From Phocaeicola_A sp964514145 (lineage in GTDB: Bacteria; Bacteroidota; Bacteroidia; Bacteroidales; Bacteroidaceae), in NCBI GenBank assembly GCA_964514145.1, contig CAZEPM010000112.1, positions 1 to 6,253 of the forward strand: a stretch of DNA of 6,253 bases, read 5' to 3'. Numbering within the stretch: the stretch's first letter is position 1; every line of letters starts with the position of its first letter. Both the position numbers and the translations under genes were made by a program. The notes below the pieces were generated by a model. The model made no database searches. It had not been told where the DNA came from and saw only the letters and a list, made by a program, of their open reading frames with translations. Below are positions 1-6,253 of the stretch, piece after piece.

Positions 1-427
1 CCGGCTCATCGCCCAGCAACAGAAAACCGATCGTATAGTTCGTCGTGATTGTCAGTGCAGTGGAAGTGAGCCATTGCAGACCTGTAGAATGATCCGTGAT
101 CTGATAGTAGAGGGTATAGACACCGGGGTTTTCCACAACTCTCCAGTTAAGATTTCGCTCTGTACTGATTTGCGTATGTACGTGGCCATCACCCGAGCAG
201 AAAAACCAGCTGTATTCATAATTGCTTTCATCGGTAGGTACAGTAACCGTAATCTGCGGAACGATCACCAACGTATCGATCTGTGCAGTCATTGCATATC
301 CGCGTTCTATACCCGCAATGGTGAGTTCGTTTAGCGGCGTATAGTCGTAACGTCCTTTATCTTCAACCTCACAAGCAGTCCAGAGGGTTAAAGTCAACAG
401 GGTTATGATATAGGTAATTTTCTTCAT
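1..427 (-). CDS. PKD-like family surface lipoprotein, 5' part only (runs off the left edge)
   Basis: I translated this by hand from the ATG at 427-425; the frame stays open for 142 codons to the window edge, so the C-terminal part is missing. The start MKKITYIITLLTLTLWTAC is a lipoprotein signal peptide with the lipidated cysteine at residue 19. The next residues (EVED) are acidic, as in surface-export signals of Bacteroidetes lipoproteins. The mature part shows PLNELTIAGI (about 31-40), DTLVIVPQITV (about 51-61), YEYSWFF (70-76), NPGVYTLYYQITDHSTG (100-116) and YTIGFLLLGDEP (131-142). These match the beta-sandwich pattern of the PKD-like lipoproteins (PF16407 type) that accompany SusC/SusD/DUF4843 genes. 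The gene starts 14 bases after the DUF4843 gene stop, so it belongs to the same operon. The likely role is an accessory subunit on the cell surface next to the SusCD transporter. Family members are, from memory, about 500 residues. The family call is by pattern recognition, not a search; the exact function is unknown. Confidence 0.85.
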   Translation of the reverse strand, partial: MKKITYIITLLTLTLWTACEVEDKGRYDYTPLNELTIAGIERGYAMTAQIDTLVIVPQITVTVPTDESNYEYSWFFCSGDGHVHTQISTERNLNWRVVENPGVYTLYYQITDHSTGLQWLTSTALTITTNYTIGFLLLGDEP

Positions 428-441
428 GATTATAATTGCTT

Positions 442-1290
442 TTAGTTATCCAACATATCTTCCGGCATCGTACCTTCAGCCCAACTTACACCGTTAATCC
501 ACATCATCGAACCATCGGCATCAAGTACCCAATAGTCGCGTCCTTTCTGATATTGCTCCATCAGATATGCGCTTCCCATACGGGCTATCAGTTGCTGACG
601 TCCGGTCTGCATCTTGTCTCTATCTTCGAAATCAGACACTTGGAAGCCAGACACATCAATCAACATCTGGTATTTCTGGACGGAGAACTGTCCGAACTGC
701 ACCGTATTCCATCCGGCCGGCTCTTCGAGCGTGTTGTTTATGAATATATTGTGTATACCCGGATTGCCGTTGCTGCTGAAAGCCGTCTGTGTGTCTGTCC
801 ATCTTCCCGGGATGTTTCCCACCTCAGAAAACGGCAAAGAGAAGTATTCTCCCGGAACCAATTGCAGTTGAATCTGTACCGTATCGGTCAGCATTCGTTC
901 GGAACGTTTGACCGTAAAGGTGATGCGCGTGTTATTTTCTCCGGCCTTAATGACCTGATCGGTCGACAATCCTTCGTACTCGTCTGGCATAATGGCCGTT
1001 GTACTGTCTTCTACAACTTCCACTTGGAAGGGGCGGTCGTAGTCAGTGATCGAACCGGCCACACATACTTTCAGACTGACTTCGGTTTCTTCTGCATTGT
1101 CCAGACTGGCAAACGAGATATACGAATAATATTGGTGCGCCCATACGTTCTCATTGCCATATTCGGCTCCGTATTGCACGTCGAAATAGAGCGCATCTAC
1201 TCCTTCGAAGTCCATCAATTCTTTTTCGCAACCGGTCAGTCCCAACATGACTGCGATCATCCATAAACTTGTTTTAATATATCGTTTCAT
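442..1290 (-). CDS. DUF4843 domain-containing lipoprotein (SusCD accessory protein)
   Basis: This is an intact 282-residue protein. Residues 1-21 (MKRYIKTSLWMIAVMLGLTGC) form a lipoprotein signal peptide with lipobox LTGC and the lipidated Cys at 21. It is followed by EKELMD, an acidic stretch like those that direct Bacteroidetes lipoproteins to the cell surface. After the anchor, DALYFDVQYG (32-41) is the first strand typical of DUF4843 (PF16132). Later segments such as VSLKVCVAGSITDYDRPF and TRITFTVKRSERM fit the Calx-beta-like strand pattern of the family. The C-terminal part, from about 210, is rich in polar and aromatic residues and ends in MPEDMLDN. It starts 12 bases after the SusD gene and ends 14 bases before the PKD-like gene, so it sits in the middle of one operon. 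No enzyme motif is visible. Its role as a ligand-capturing or lid-associated subunit of the SusCD complex is inferred from context. The family assignment is firm; the molecular function is not. Confidence 0.9.
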   Translation of the reverse strand: MKRYIKTSLWMIAVMLGLTGCEKELMDFEGVDALYFDVQYGAEYGNENVWAHQYYSYISFASLDNAEETEVSLKVCVAGSITDYDRPFQVEVVEDSTTAIMPDEYEGLSTDQVIKAGENNTRITFTVKRSERMLTDTVQIQLQLVPGEYFSLPFSEVGNIPGRWTDTQTAFSSNGNPGIHNIFINNTLEEPAGWNTVQFGQFSVQKYQMLIDVSGFQVSDFEDRDKMQTGRQQLIARMGSAYLMEQYQKGRDYWVLDADGSMMWINGVSWAEGTMPEDMLDN

Positions 1291-1302
1291 AATTATTCGG
1301 GT

Positions 1303-2406
1303 TTACAGTTCTATTTCTGTTCGTTTATCTATTTCTACGCTCGGCATCGGCCAAACATAGTTGCTTAGATTCATCAGATAGGGTTCGGTGGCACTGGTTC
1401 CGGAAATGATTGATTCCATTCCCAGACGCTTATAATAGAAGAACAACTGTCCTTCACCGATGACTTCGCGAGCAAATTCGTAAGTAATCAAGTCCTGACG
1501 AGAGCCGTCTTGCAAGCTGATGTTCGCACAACGTCTGTGTTCGCGTACAACATTGATATATTCCAACGCTTCTTCATCGGTGTCGGCACATTCGGCTGCA
1601 ATCATATAGACTTCGCTCAGACGAATCAACGGAGTCATATAGACATAGGTTTCAGACCCGTCGTAGGTGGCATCACTATCCGGATTGGCATATTTCTTGA
1701 AATATAAAGACGTTTCTGTTGTTACGGTCTCATCGTCGTCGGTCGTTCCGTCGTCTTCTACCGACGCAACCACATCCCACATCGTGCGGCGCATATCATT
1801 GGCATCGTCATAAAACGTAGCGACTTTGGAGTCATCGGAAGAGACACTTGTGCCGGGAAACGTCAGTCTGGACGAAATGGAGAGTGCATCGCTAAAGAGG
1901 GAGCTGTAGATCGTACGGCTTTGAGTATAAACAGCGAAAAACACTTCCGAAGAAAACAAACGGTCGGGCTTTTTTTCCAACAAAAAAGACTCTTCCGTTG
2001 CCCACGGAAAGACCTCCAGCTCGTCGGTCGTTATCTTGTCGATAATTTCATTTTTAGCAATGTTGTAGGCTGTTTGTTTATCACCTCTCCATAAATAAGC
2101 ACGGGCTAACAACGCTTGCACGGCATAGTAATTCAGTCTCAGCTGACGATAGGCAAAGTCGTAGCTGTCAAGACCGTCGTCGCTCGGAACGGCATTTTGC
2201 ACGCCTAACGTCAGAATCGGGTCACCAGCAGCCAAAATACCAGCCGCTTCTGTCAAATCGCGAATCACCCTGTCGAGCACGTCGCTCGCCGGCAACAGCG
2301 GCTGAATGTCTTTAGACGAAGACTCTTGATAGGGAATGGTCTCTTCCGAGGCTGTGGCCGAACTGTAAATAGGTCCGTAAAGACGTAACATATCAAAATG
2401 AATCAT
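1303..2406 (-). CDS. SusD-like protein, C-terminal fragment (no signal peptide)
   Basis: This 367-codon frame carries the rest of SusD. MIHFDMLRLYGPIYSS (1-16) continues the conserved RAMxHFDxLRLYGP motif begun in the preceding frame. TPR-like helices follow at about 88-121 (LNYYAVQALLARAYLWRGDK) and 261-291 (IRLSEVYMIAAEC). Then come FAREVIGEGQLFFYYKRLG (311-329) and the C-terminal VWPMPSVEI (351-359), both diagnostic of the SusD/RagB domain (PF07980). Residues about 216-231 form a short acidic, threonine-rich insert. The ATG at 2406 overlaps the upstream TGA as ATGA, so reinitiation is possible. The product would have no signal peptide and would stay in the cytoplasm, so I read this ATG as the internal Met of the original protein and not as a true start. 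The DUF4843 gene begins 12 bases after its stop. Confidence 0.8.
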   Translation of the reverse strand: MIHFDMLRLYGPIYSSATASEETIPYQESSSKDIQPLLPASDVLDRVIRDLTEAAGILAAGDPILTLGVQNAVPSDDGLDSYDFAYRQLRLNYYAVQALLARAYLWRGDKQTAYNIAKNEIIDKITTDELEVFPWATEESFLLEKKPDRLFSSEVFFAVYTQSRTIYSSLFSDALSISSRLTFPGTSVSSDDSKVATFYDDANDMRRTMWDVVASVEDDGTTDDDETVTTETSLYFKKYANPDSDATYDGSETYVYMTPLIRLSEVYMIAAECADTDEEALEYINVVREHRRCANISLQDGSRQDLITYEFAREVIGEGQLFFYYKRLGMESIISGTSATEPYLMNLSNYVWPMPSVEIDKRTEIEL

Positions 2407-2861
2407 CGCCGCAAGGCCAAAGCTTCTCCTTTGACTAACGGATAATATTCCGCCCTAAGTGCAGAATCTTCTTCATCACAGTGTTCCAGCAACACATTGA
2501 CATTGGCCAGCAGCGAATAGGCTTGTGTCCAAATCCGTTCGGATGTCGTTTCGAAGGTACTCTCCGTAAAACGATATCCTGAATAAACACGATATGTGTG
2601 GTTATCATTTTCTGTCACTCGATAGTATTGCGCCATGACATCTATGACTCCTGCACTCAAATAAGAACCATAAATGTCGTTCAGACTTACATAAATTCCA
2701 TTCAGAGCGATCAAAAAACCATCGTTGGTACTATACAGGGTATTTTCCATAATGTTATCGCTCATTTTTACGTCTAGCCAGTCCGCACACGAAGTTGTGA
2801 ACAAGAAGAAAGGACTGATCAGCAACCAACTTAAACTAGATCTTATTTTATTTCTTTTCAT
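2403..2861 (-). CDS. SusD-like lipoprotein, N-terminal fragment
   Basis: This 152-codon frame holds the export signal and first helices of SusD. Residues 1-25 form a lipoprotein signal peptide (basic MKRNKIR, hydrophobic LLISPFFLF, lipobox TTSC) with the lipidated cysteine at 25. CADWLDVK followed by TLYSTNDGFLIALNGIY (41-57) is the classic opening of the SusD-like N-terminal domain (PF14322 type). IWTQAYSLLANVNVLLEHCD (110-129) and YYPLVKGEALALR complete the first TPR-like helical hairpins. The last residue before the stop is an unexpected second Arg (LRR-stop) where the family has LRA followed by Met. The start lies 13 bases after the SusC stop. Translated alone, this piece would be exported and lipidated but would lack most of the ligand-binding and SusC-contact surface, so it is unlikely to work as a SusD. 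Confidence 0.8.
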   Translation of the reverse strand: MKRNKIRSSLSWLLISPFFLFTTSCADWLDVKMSDNIMENTLYSTNDGFLIALNGIYVSLNDIYGSYLSAGVIDVMAQYYRVTENDNHTYRVYSGYRFTESTFETTSERIWTQAYSLLANVNVLLEHCDEEDSALRAEYYPLVKGEALALRR

Positions 2862-2874
2862 AATTCATTGCTCT

Positions 2875-5800
2875 TTAAAAGTTAACACCTACAGAACACG
2901 TAACAGAACGTTCGAATGGATAACTGGTTCCACGTTCTTCCTTGACAGTAGAAATTCGGAATATATCATTCATATAAATCCGGAAACTCACAGACGTAGC
3001 GCCGATATATTGTAACCAACTTGACGTAGAGGTTCTGTAACCAAAATTGATGCTGGTGCATTTCAATGTATTTTCATTTGCCACAAAGCGACTAGATATG
3101 TAAGTTGTGCTGGTATCATCAATACGTTTAAACTTTGCATGGTCTCCGGGCTGCTGCCAACGGTCGTACAATGCTCGCTTATCCTGATTGTAGAGCAATG
3201 CCGAACTGTTGATGTTTTCTACCTTGTTGAGCAATGTGGACAACTGAACGTCCGCACCGATCGTATAAGTAAAGGATGCACCAATTGAGAAGTCTTTCCA
3301 CACAAAAGAAGTATTGATTGATCCGGAAACATCCGGATTCGTATCACCATACAAAACTTCATCGTCTTGATTCCATTCATAGGTATAAGTTCCGTCTTTC
3401 TTTATAAAGATTTCATTACCGGTTGCCGGATCGATACCTGCCGAACGAACGACGTACAGACCCGTAGTGCTGGCATTATCGTAATAACGCAATAAGGTCG
3501 AACTCGCTCTTCCTGCCTCATTATATGCCTCTAGCGTATTACCAATATTATAATACTTTGTTTCGTTGTGATTCAAGTTAGCACTGATAAACCAGTTCAT
3601 GTTATGACGCTTAAGCAGATAATAGGTCATGCTAACACTGATAGAACGATTGTCCGTAGCACCGATGTTCATCGGAGCAGAAGTCGAACCGGTAGAAGCC
3701 GGCAAATCGATGGTTACCAACATCGGGTCTGTTCTACGAATCTGATAATCGATATCAAAATTCAACCGGTTATCAAACAGCTGTAAATCGATACCAAAAT
3801 TGTGTGTCACCGTACGTTGCCATTTCAAGTTGTTATTTCCCCACGTCGACACCAAAGCGGCCAGTCCGAACGGATTGGTTCCGCTGGTGATGTAACTGTA
3901 AATGCTCGACGACAATTTAGCGTCATAATTCTGATTACCAGGATTACCTAATGAATAACGCAATTTCAAATAACTAATCACCCGATTGTCTTTCAAGAAT
4001 TTTTCCTCATGCAGGTTCCAACCCACACCCACAGACCATGTGTTCGTAAAAGGATCATTAATACCAAATTGCGAAGATCCGTTGCTCGTGAAATTGAAGT
4101 CCAACAAGTAGCGCATCATATACGAATAGTTGAAATTGAAATAGTAACTGAGACTACGAGTTTTATCGTCTGACGAAGTAGGACGACCACTTTCCGGATA
4201 ACCATTAGAAAAGTTTGGATTTGAAAATTGATCTGTCGAATATCCTTCTACAGAGAATGAATAACTTTCTTGCGAAGTGTCGCGGAACTGCATACCCAAA
4301 ACACCATTGACCGTATGCCGACCAAAGGAACGCCCGTATGTCAGATTCAAGCGGCCATTTAAGGTTGAGTTCGAAGAGGCAGACTTCCGATAGGTACCTC
4401 TCTGACTTACTGCCGTAGAATTAAACGATGTCTCGTTAGGCGATTTGAAAACATCGGTCTCTGACTTCGTCATCTGATATTGAACATTGGCGCGGAAACG
4501 CAATGACTTAATAATTGTCCAATCTAACTGAAAATTATTGGTAAAACTCCAGCTATCAGATCGGTTGAAACTGTTCTGTTCCAAATCCCACATCGGATTC
4601 CAAATATACTCCGTTCCACTTCGATAGACATACTTGGGAATCTGACCGCTCTCTGTCGTCTTGTCGTAGAACGGATTCATACGAGAGAAGGACGAGAAAT
4701 CAACCGTATTGTTACTTGACGATGTATTGCTGACGGTCGTTTGATTGGTGAACATCAAATCATTCAAACGGTAGGTTAAGCGGATATTACCGTTCAGCAC
4801 ATCACGATTGGAATTTTTCATGACACCCATCGTGTTATTATAAGAAAGGCCTACACCATAGAGGAACGTCTGATCACCACCGTCTACATATAAATTGTGA
4901 CCTTGCGTCAGACCGTTACGCAAGGGTTCATTCAACCAATATGTGTCGTGACCTTCACGCACCAGTTTTAGTTTCGCATAATATTGGGCACGCTGCGACT
5001 CGCCTATAATCTCACCGTTTTCATCGAGATTTACCCAAGCGCCGCTTGAGTTATACGACTTATAGGCACCGGCTAGTTTTTCAAACTGAAGTTTTTCTTC
5101 GGCATTCATCAGATTATAGTCGCTTAAATCCGGCCAGCTAAAAGTAAAATTACCCGTATAAGAAAAACGCAATTTGCCGGCTTTAGGTTTTATGGTCTCC
5201 ACCACAACCACACCATTGGCAGCCTTCGAACCATAGATTGCCGTCGAAGCTGCGTCCTTCAAGATAGAGATACTTTCTACACGGTCCATATTCAAATCTT
5301 GAATTTCCTGCAAAGTGGTTTCAAAACCGTCTAAGATAAACAAAGGTTGGTTCGGGTCGACACTGTATTCCTGCGTCAAGTCCGTCACATTAATCTTACC
5401 GTTAATACTGACATCCATCAGCGTATTCGGGTCAGATCCCATCACATTGTTGTCTGTCAAAATAAAGGAAGGATCGAGCACACTTAAACTCTTCAAGACG
5501 TTCAACGGGCCTACAGATTTCAATTCCTCACCCGTAAACGTAGAAACCGATCCCGTAAAACTTTCGATGTTACGCGTATAAATACCCGTAACGACAGTTT
5601 CTTTTAGCGTTTGGGCATCGGGTTCCAACTGCACTTGCATCATTTTGCCCTCACTCGCCTTTACAGACACAGATTTCATACCCACATAAGAGAATTCAAA
5701 CACATAATTCTCTTTTGGAAGCAACAACCTAAATTCTCCCTGATCGTCCGTAACTGCCCCTATTCCGCTTTTCCCTCTTACTCTCACATACACACCCGGC

Positions 5801-6042
5801 AATGGGACAAGTTCCTCATCATACACAAGACCCCTATAGGTCACTCTCTCAGCAGAAGTTGTTTCATCACTTTCTCCTACTACAATTTTTCCCTCTTTCT
5901 CATTATTACTCTGTGCATACGATGTCAGCGTCACAGAAAACAACAATGCCACAGCAATACAACTTAAACATACTCTTCTCAAAACCATGTGCAACAATAA
6001 AGGAAAGAAGGATAAACTCACTCTATTTAACAAATTACACAT
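2875..6042 (-). CDS. SusC/RagA-family TonB-linked outer-membrane transporter
   Basis: This intact 1055-codon gene encodes the TonB-dependent barrel that imports the ligand across the outer membrane with SusD as lid. A signal peptide ends at about SYA-QS (43/44). Residues 67-140 are a carboxypeptidase-regulatory-like domain (GLVYDEELVPLPGVYVRVRG, VTDDQGEFRLLLP, FSYVGMKSVSV). LKETVVTGIYTR (146-157) leads into the plug. The plug (about 155-282) contains DPNQPLFILDGFE (229-241) and ISILKDAASTAIYGSKAANG (258-277), the SusC signature. The remainder (about 290-1055) is beta-barrel and ends in CSVGVNF with a terminal Phe, as outer-membrane barrels do. There is no N-terminal STN signalling domain, so direct anti-sigma/ECF control through this receptor is not expected. 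The start is uncertain. ATG 6042 follows an A/T-rich leader, but Met19 (ATG at 5988) would give a more normal 25-residue signal peptide, MVLRRVCLSC to TSYA. It is first in the operon and the SusD gene follows after 13 bases. The substrate cannot be read from the sequence. Confidence 0.96.
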   Translation of the reverse strand: MCNLLNRVSLSFFPLLLHMVLRRVCLSCIAVALLFSVTLTSYAQSNNEKEGKIVVGESDETTSAERVTYRGLVYDEELVPLPGVYVRVRGKSGIGAVTDDQGEFRLLLPKENYVFEFSYVGMKSVSVKASEGKMMQVQLEPDAQTLKETVVTGIYTRNIESFTGSVSTFTGEELKSVGPLNVLKSLSVLDPSFILTDNNVMGSDPNTLMDVSINGKINVTDLTQEYSVDPNQPLFILDGFETTLQEIQDLNMDRVESISILKDAASTAIYGSKAANGVVVVETIKPKAGKLRFSYTGNFTFSWPDLSDYNLMNAEEKLQFEKLAGAYKSYNSSGAWVNLDENGEIIGESQRAQYYAKLKLVREGHDTYWLNEPLRNGLTQGHNLYVDGGDQTFLYGVGLSYNNTMGVMKNSNRDVLNGNIRLTYRLNDLMFTNQTTVSNTSSSNNTVDFSSFSRMNPFYDKTTESGQIPKYVYRSGTEYIWNPMWDLEQNSFNRSDSWSFTNNFQLDWTIIKSLRFRANVQYQMTKSETDVFKSPNETSFNSTAVSQRGTYRKSASSNSTLNGRLNLTYGRSFGRHTVNGVLGMQFRDTSQESYSFSVEGYSTDQFSNPNFSNGYPESGRPTSSDDKTRSLSYYFNFNYSYMMRYLLDFNFTSNGSSQFGINDPFTNTWSVGVGWNLHEEKFLKDNRVISYLKLRYSLGNPGNQNYDAKLSSSIYSYITSGTNPFGLAALVSTWGNNNLKWQRTVTHNFGIDLQLFDNRLNFDIDYQIRRTDPMLVTIDLPASTGSTSAPMNIGATDNRSISVSMTYYLLKRHNMNWFISANLNHNETKYYNIGNTLEAYNEAGRASSTLLRYYDNASTTGLYVVRSAGIDPATGNEIFIKKDGTYTYEWNQDDEVLYGDTNPDVSGSINTSFVWKDFSIGASFTYTIGADVQLSTLLNKVENINSSALLYNQDKRALYDRWQQPGDHAKFKRIDDTSTTYISSRFVANENTLKCTSINFGYRTSTSSWLQYIGATSVSFRIYMNDIFRISTVKEERGTSYPFERSVTCSVGVNF

Positions 6043-6076
6043 AAAATTTATTTATTAATAGTTTATATAACGAGTG

Positions 6077-6084
6077 CAAATGTA
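6077..6084 (-). promoter_or_regulatory. Candidate Bacteroides -7 promoter box for the operon
   Basis: On the minus strand this reads TACATTTG, an exact match to the Bacteroidetes -7 consensus TAnnTTTG, and it is followed by C. It lies 34 bases upstream of the first possible SusC ATG (6042), so transcription would start at about 6070 and leave a leader of roughly 28 bases, or about 80 if Met19 is the true start. It is the only exact match I found in the upstream region. No clear TTTG -33 element sits about 19-21 bases further upstream, which would fit a promoter that needs an activator. An eight-base motif with two free positions can also occur by chance. Confidence 0.5.
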
Positions 6085-6085
6085 T

Positions 6086-6100
6086 ACAATATTTTATTGT
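6086..6100. promoter_or_regulatory. Perfect dyad ACAATA-TTT-TATTGT next to the -7 box
   Basis: This is two exact 6-base inverted half-sites around a 3-base spacer, ending one base from the candidate -7 box, in the -10 to -30 region of the promoter. It overlaps a second small palindrome, TGTATACA (6081-6088), which runs into the -7 box. The position suits an operator, but the region is very AT-rich and short dyads arise there easily. No regulator gene is present in the window to link to it. Confidence 0.3.
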
Positions 6101-6230
6101 CTTATATAATATTTCTTAATACAACTGCTTGTTTTTAATGTTTATTTAATATTTACAGTAGATTTTTAATACACAATTATTAGCTTAAATAAACTGACAA
6201 TCAACGTTTTTATATTACACAATCCGCGTT

Positions 6231-6248
6231 ATATTTCACCGGAAATAT
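6231..6248. repeat. Inverted repeat ATATTTC-ACCG-GAAATAT
   Basis: This is a perfect 7-base inverted repeat with a 4-base loop, about 190 bases upstream of the SusC start. It could be a regulator half-site pair or a small hairpin at the end of whatever lies beyond the right edge. It is not followed by a clear T-run on the minus strand, and only five bases remain on the plus-strand side, so a terminator call is not supported. Confidence 0.25.
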
Positions 6249-6253
6249 CTTGT

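Larger units (their letters stand above)
1303..2861 (-). pseudogene. SusD/RagB-like nutrient-binding lipoprotein gene, frameshifted
   Basis: The SusD gene spans this interval but is broken. The first 152 codons end at a TGA (2405-2403), and the rest of the protein continues in another frame from an ATG at 2406. Read together, the two frames give a full-length SusD of about 519 residues with every expected landmark. The interval is 1559 bases, one short of a multiple of three. At the junction the minus strand reads TTG CGG CGA TGA (L-R-R-stop); one extra base in the CGGCG run would give LRAMIHFDMLRLYG, the sequence normally conserved here in SusD proteins. A single-base loss at about 2407-2412 is therefore the simplest explanation. 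SusD closes the SusC barrel as a lid and binds ligand, so the lesion should cripple the transporter if it is real. All 367 downstream codons are undamaged, which implies a very recent mutation or a sequencing or assembly error. Confidence 0.85.
1..6042 (-). other. SusC-SusD-DUF4843-PKD-like operon (nutrient uptake locus, incomplete)
   Basis: All genes point the same way with gaps of 13 (SusC to SusD), 12 (SusD to DUF4843) and 14 bases (DUF4843 to PKD-like), and no terminator or internal intergenic space. The order is the standard one for this kind of SusCD locus with two extra lipoproteins. No degradative enzyme, hybrid two-component regulator, SusR-like regulator or sigma/anti-sigma pair is present in the window; such genes, if any, would lie beyond either edge. 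A peptide substrate is inferred from my recollection of the similar four-protein BT2261-2264 complex and is not shown by the sequence. Confidence 0.8.
6043..6253. other. AT-rich intergenic region upstream of the SusC-led operon
   Basis: No reading frame of note, tRNA or other RNA gene is recognisable on either strand here. The base composition is far more AT-rich than the coding part, as usual for Bacteroidales promoter regions. It holds the candidate -7 box, the two inverted repeats, and a repeated TTTTTAAT (6132-6139 and 6163-6170). Whatever lies upstream of the operon is outside the window. Confidence 0.7.

Noticed and set aside
74..334. 86-codon plus-strand frame at the left edge
   Set aside because: The minus strand here encodes the PKD-like lipoprotein with signal peptide, lipobox and family motifs, so the plus-strand frame is an antisense shadow.
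436..1266. Long 276-codon open frame on the plus strand, opposite the DUF4843 gene
   Set aside because: It lies fully antisense to a gene with a clear lipoprotein signal and family pattern. Its translation is rich in His, Arg and Cys with no recognisable domain, and it has no promoter. It is a shadow of the minus-strand codon use.
2403..2420. Programmed ribosomal frameshift in SusD
   Set aside because: No slippery heptamer or obvious downstream stimulatory structure is visible at the junction, and SusD proteins are not known to need one. A simple one-base deletion or sequence error explains the data better.
5611..6044. Overlapping plus-strand frames opposite the SusC N-terminus
   Set aside because: They mirror the signal peptide and CPD-like domain coding region of SusC, have His/Phe/Ser-rich composition, and show no domain or promoter support.
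6231..6253. Rho-independent terminator at the right edge
   Set aside because: The stem is only 7 bases and AT-rich, there is no following T-run on the minus strand, and the plus-strand side is cut off by the window edge.
1..6253. CRISPR array, tRNA/rRNA, insertion sequence or integration site
   Set aside because: No repeated spacer-like arrays, RNA gene signatures, transposase frames or terminal inverted repeats were seen. All of the space outside 6043-6253 is taken up by the SusCD operon.

Overview
The window comes from a member of the Bacteroidales (Bacteroides, Parabacteroides or a close relative). The evidence is a SusC/SusD pair, Bacteroidetes-type lipoproteins, gene starts without Shine-Dalgarno sites but with A/T-rich leaders, and a TAnnTTTG-type promoter box. 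The genus cannot be fixed from the sequence alone.

Everything coding lies on the minus strand and reads from right to left as one tight operon. From the right edge: (i) an AT-rich, non-coding upstream region (6043-6253) with a candidate Bacteroides -7 box at 6077-6084, a perfect 15-bp dyad directly upstream of it, and a second inverted repeat near the edge; (ii) an intact SusC-like TonB-dependent outer-membrane transporter (2875-6042); (iii) a SusD-like substrate-binding lipoprotein gene (1303-2861) broken into two overlapping reading frames by an apparent one-base deletion at about 2407-2412; (iv) a DUF4843-type lipoprotein (442-1290); (v) the first 142 codons of a PKD-like family lipoprotein that runs off the left edge (1-427). 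Gaps between consecutive genes are only 12-14 bases, so the genes are almost certainly co-transcribed. No terminator is visible and the operon continues leftward out of the window.

The encoded proteins should form one outer-membrane uptake machine. SusC is the TonB-driven barrel, SusD its lid, and the two extra lipoproteins are probable surface accessory subunits that help capture ligand. No glycoside hydrolase, lyase or sulfatase is present in the window. The gene order SusC-SusD-DUF4843-PKD-like resembles, as I recall it, the four-component SusCD complex of B. thetaiotaomicron BT2261-2264, which was found with bound oligopeptides. A peptide or protein-derived substrate is therefore at least as likely as a glycan.

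This is a recognisable type of locus, not a new system. The points most worth checking are the SusD frameshift (true mutation, phase-variation-like event or sequence error) and the promoter-proximal dyads.
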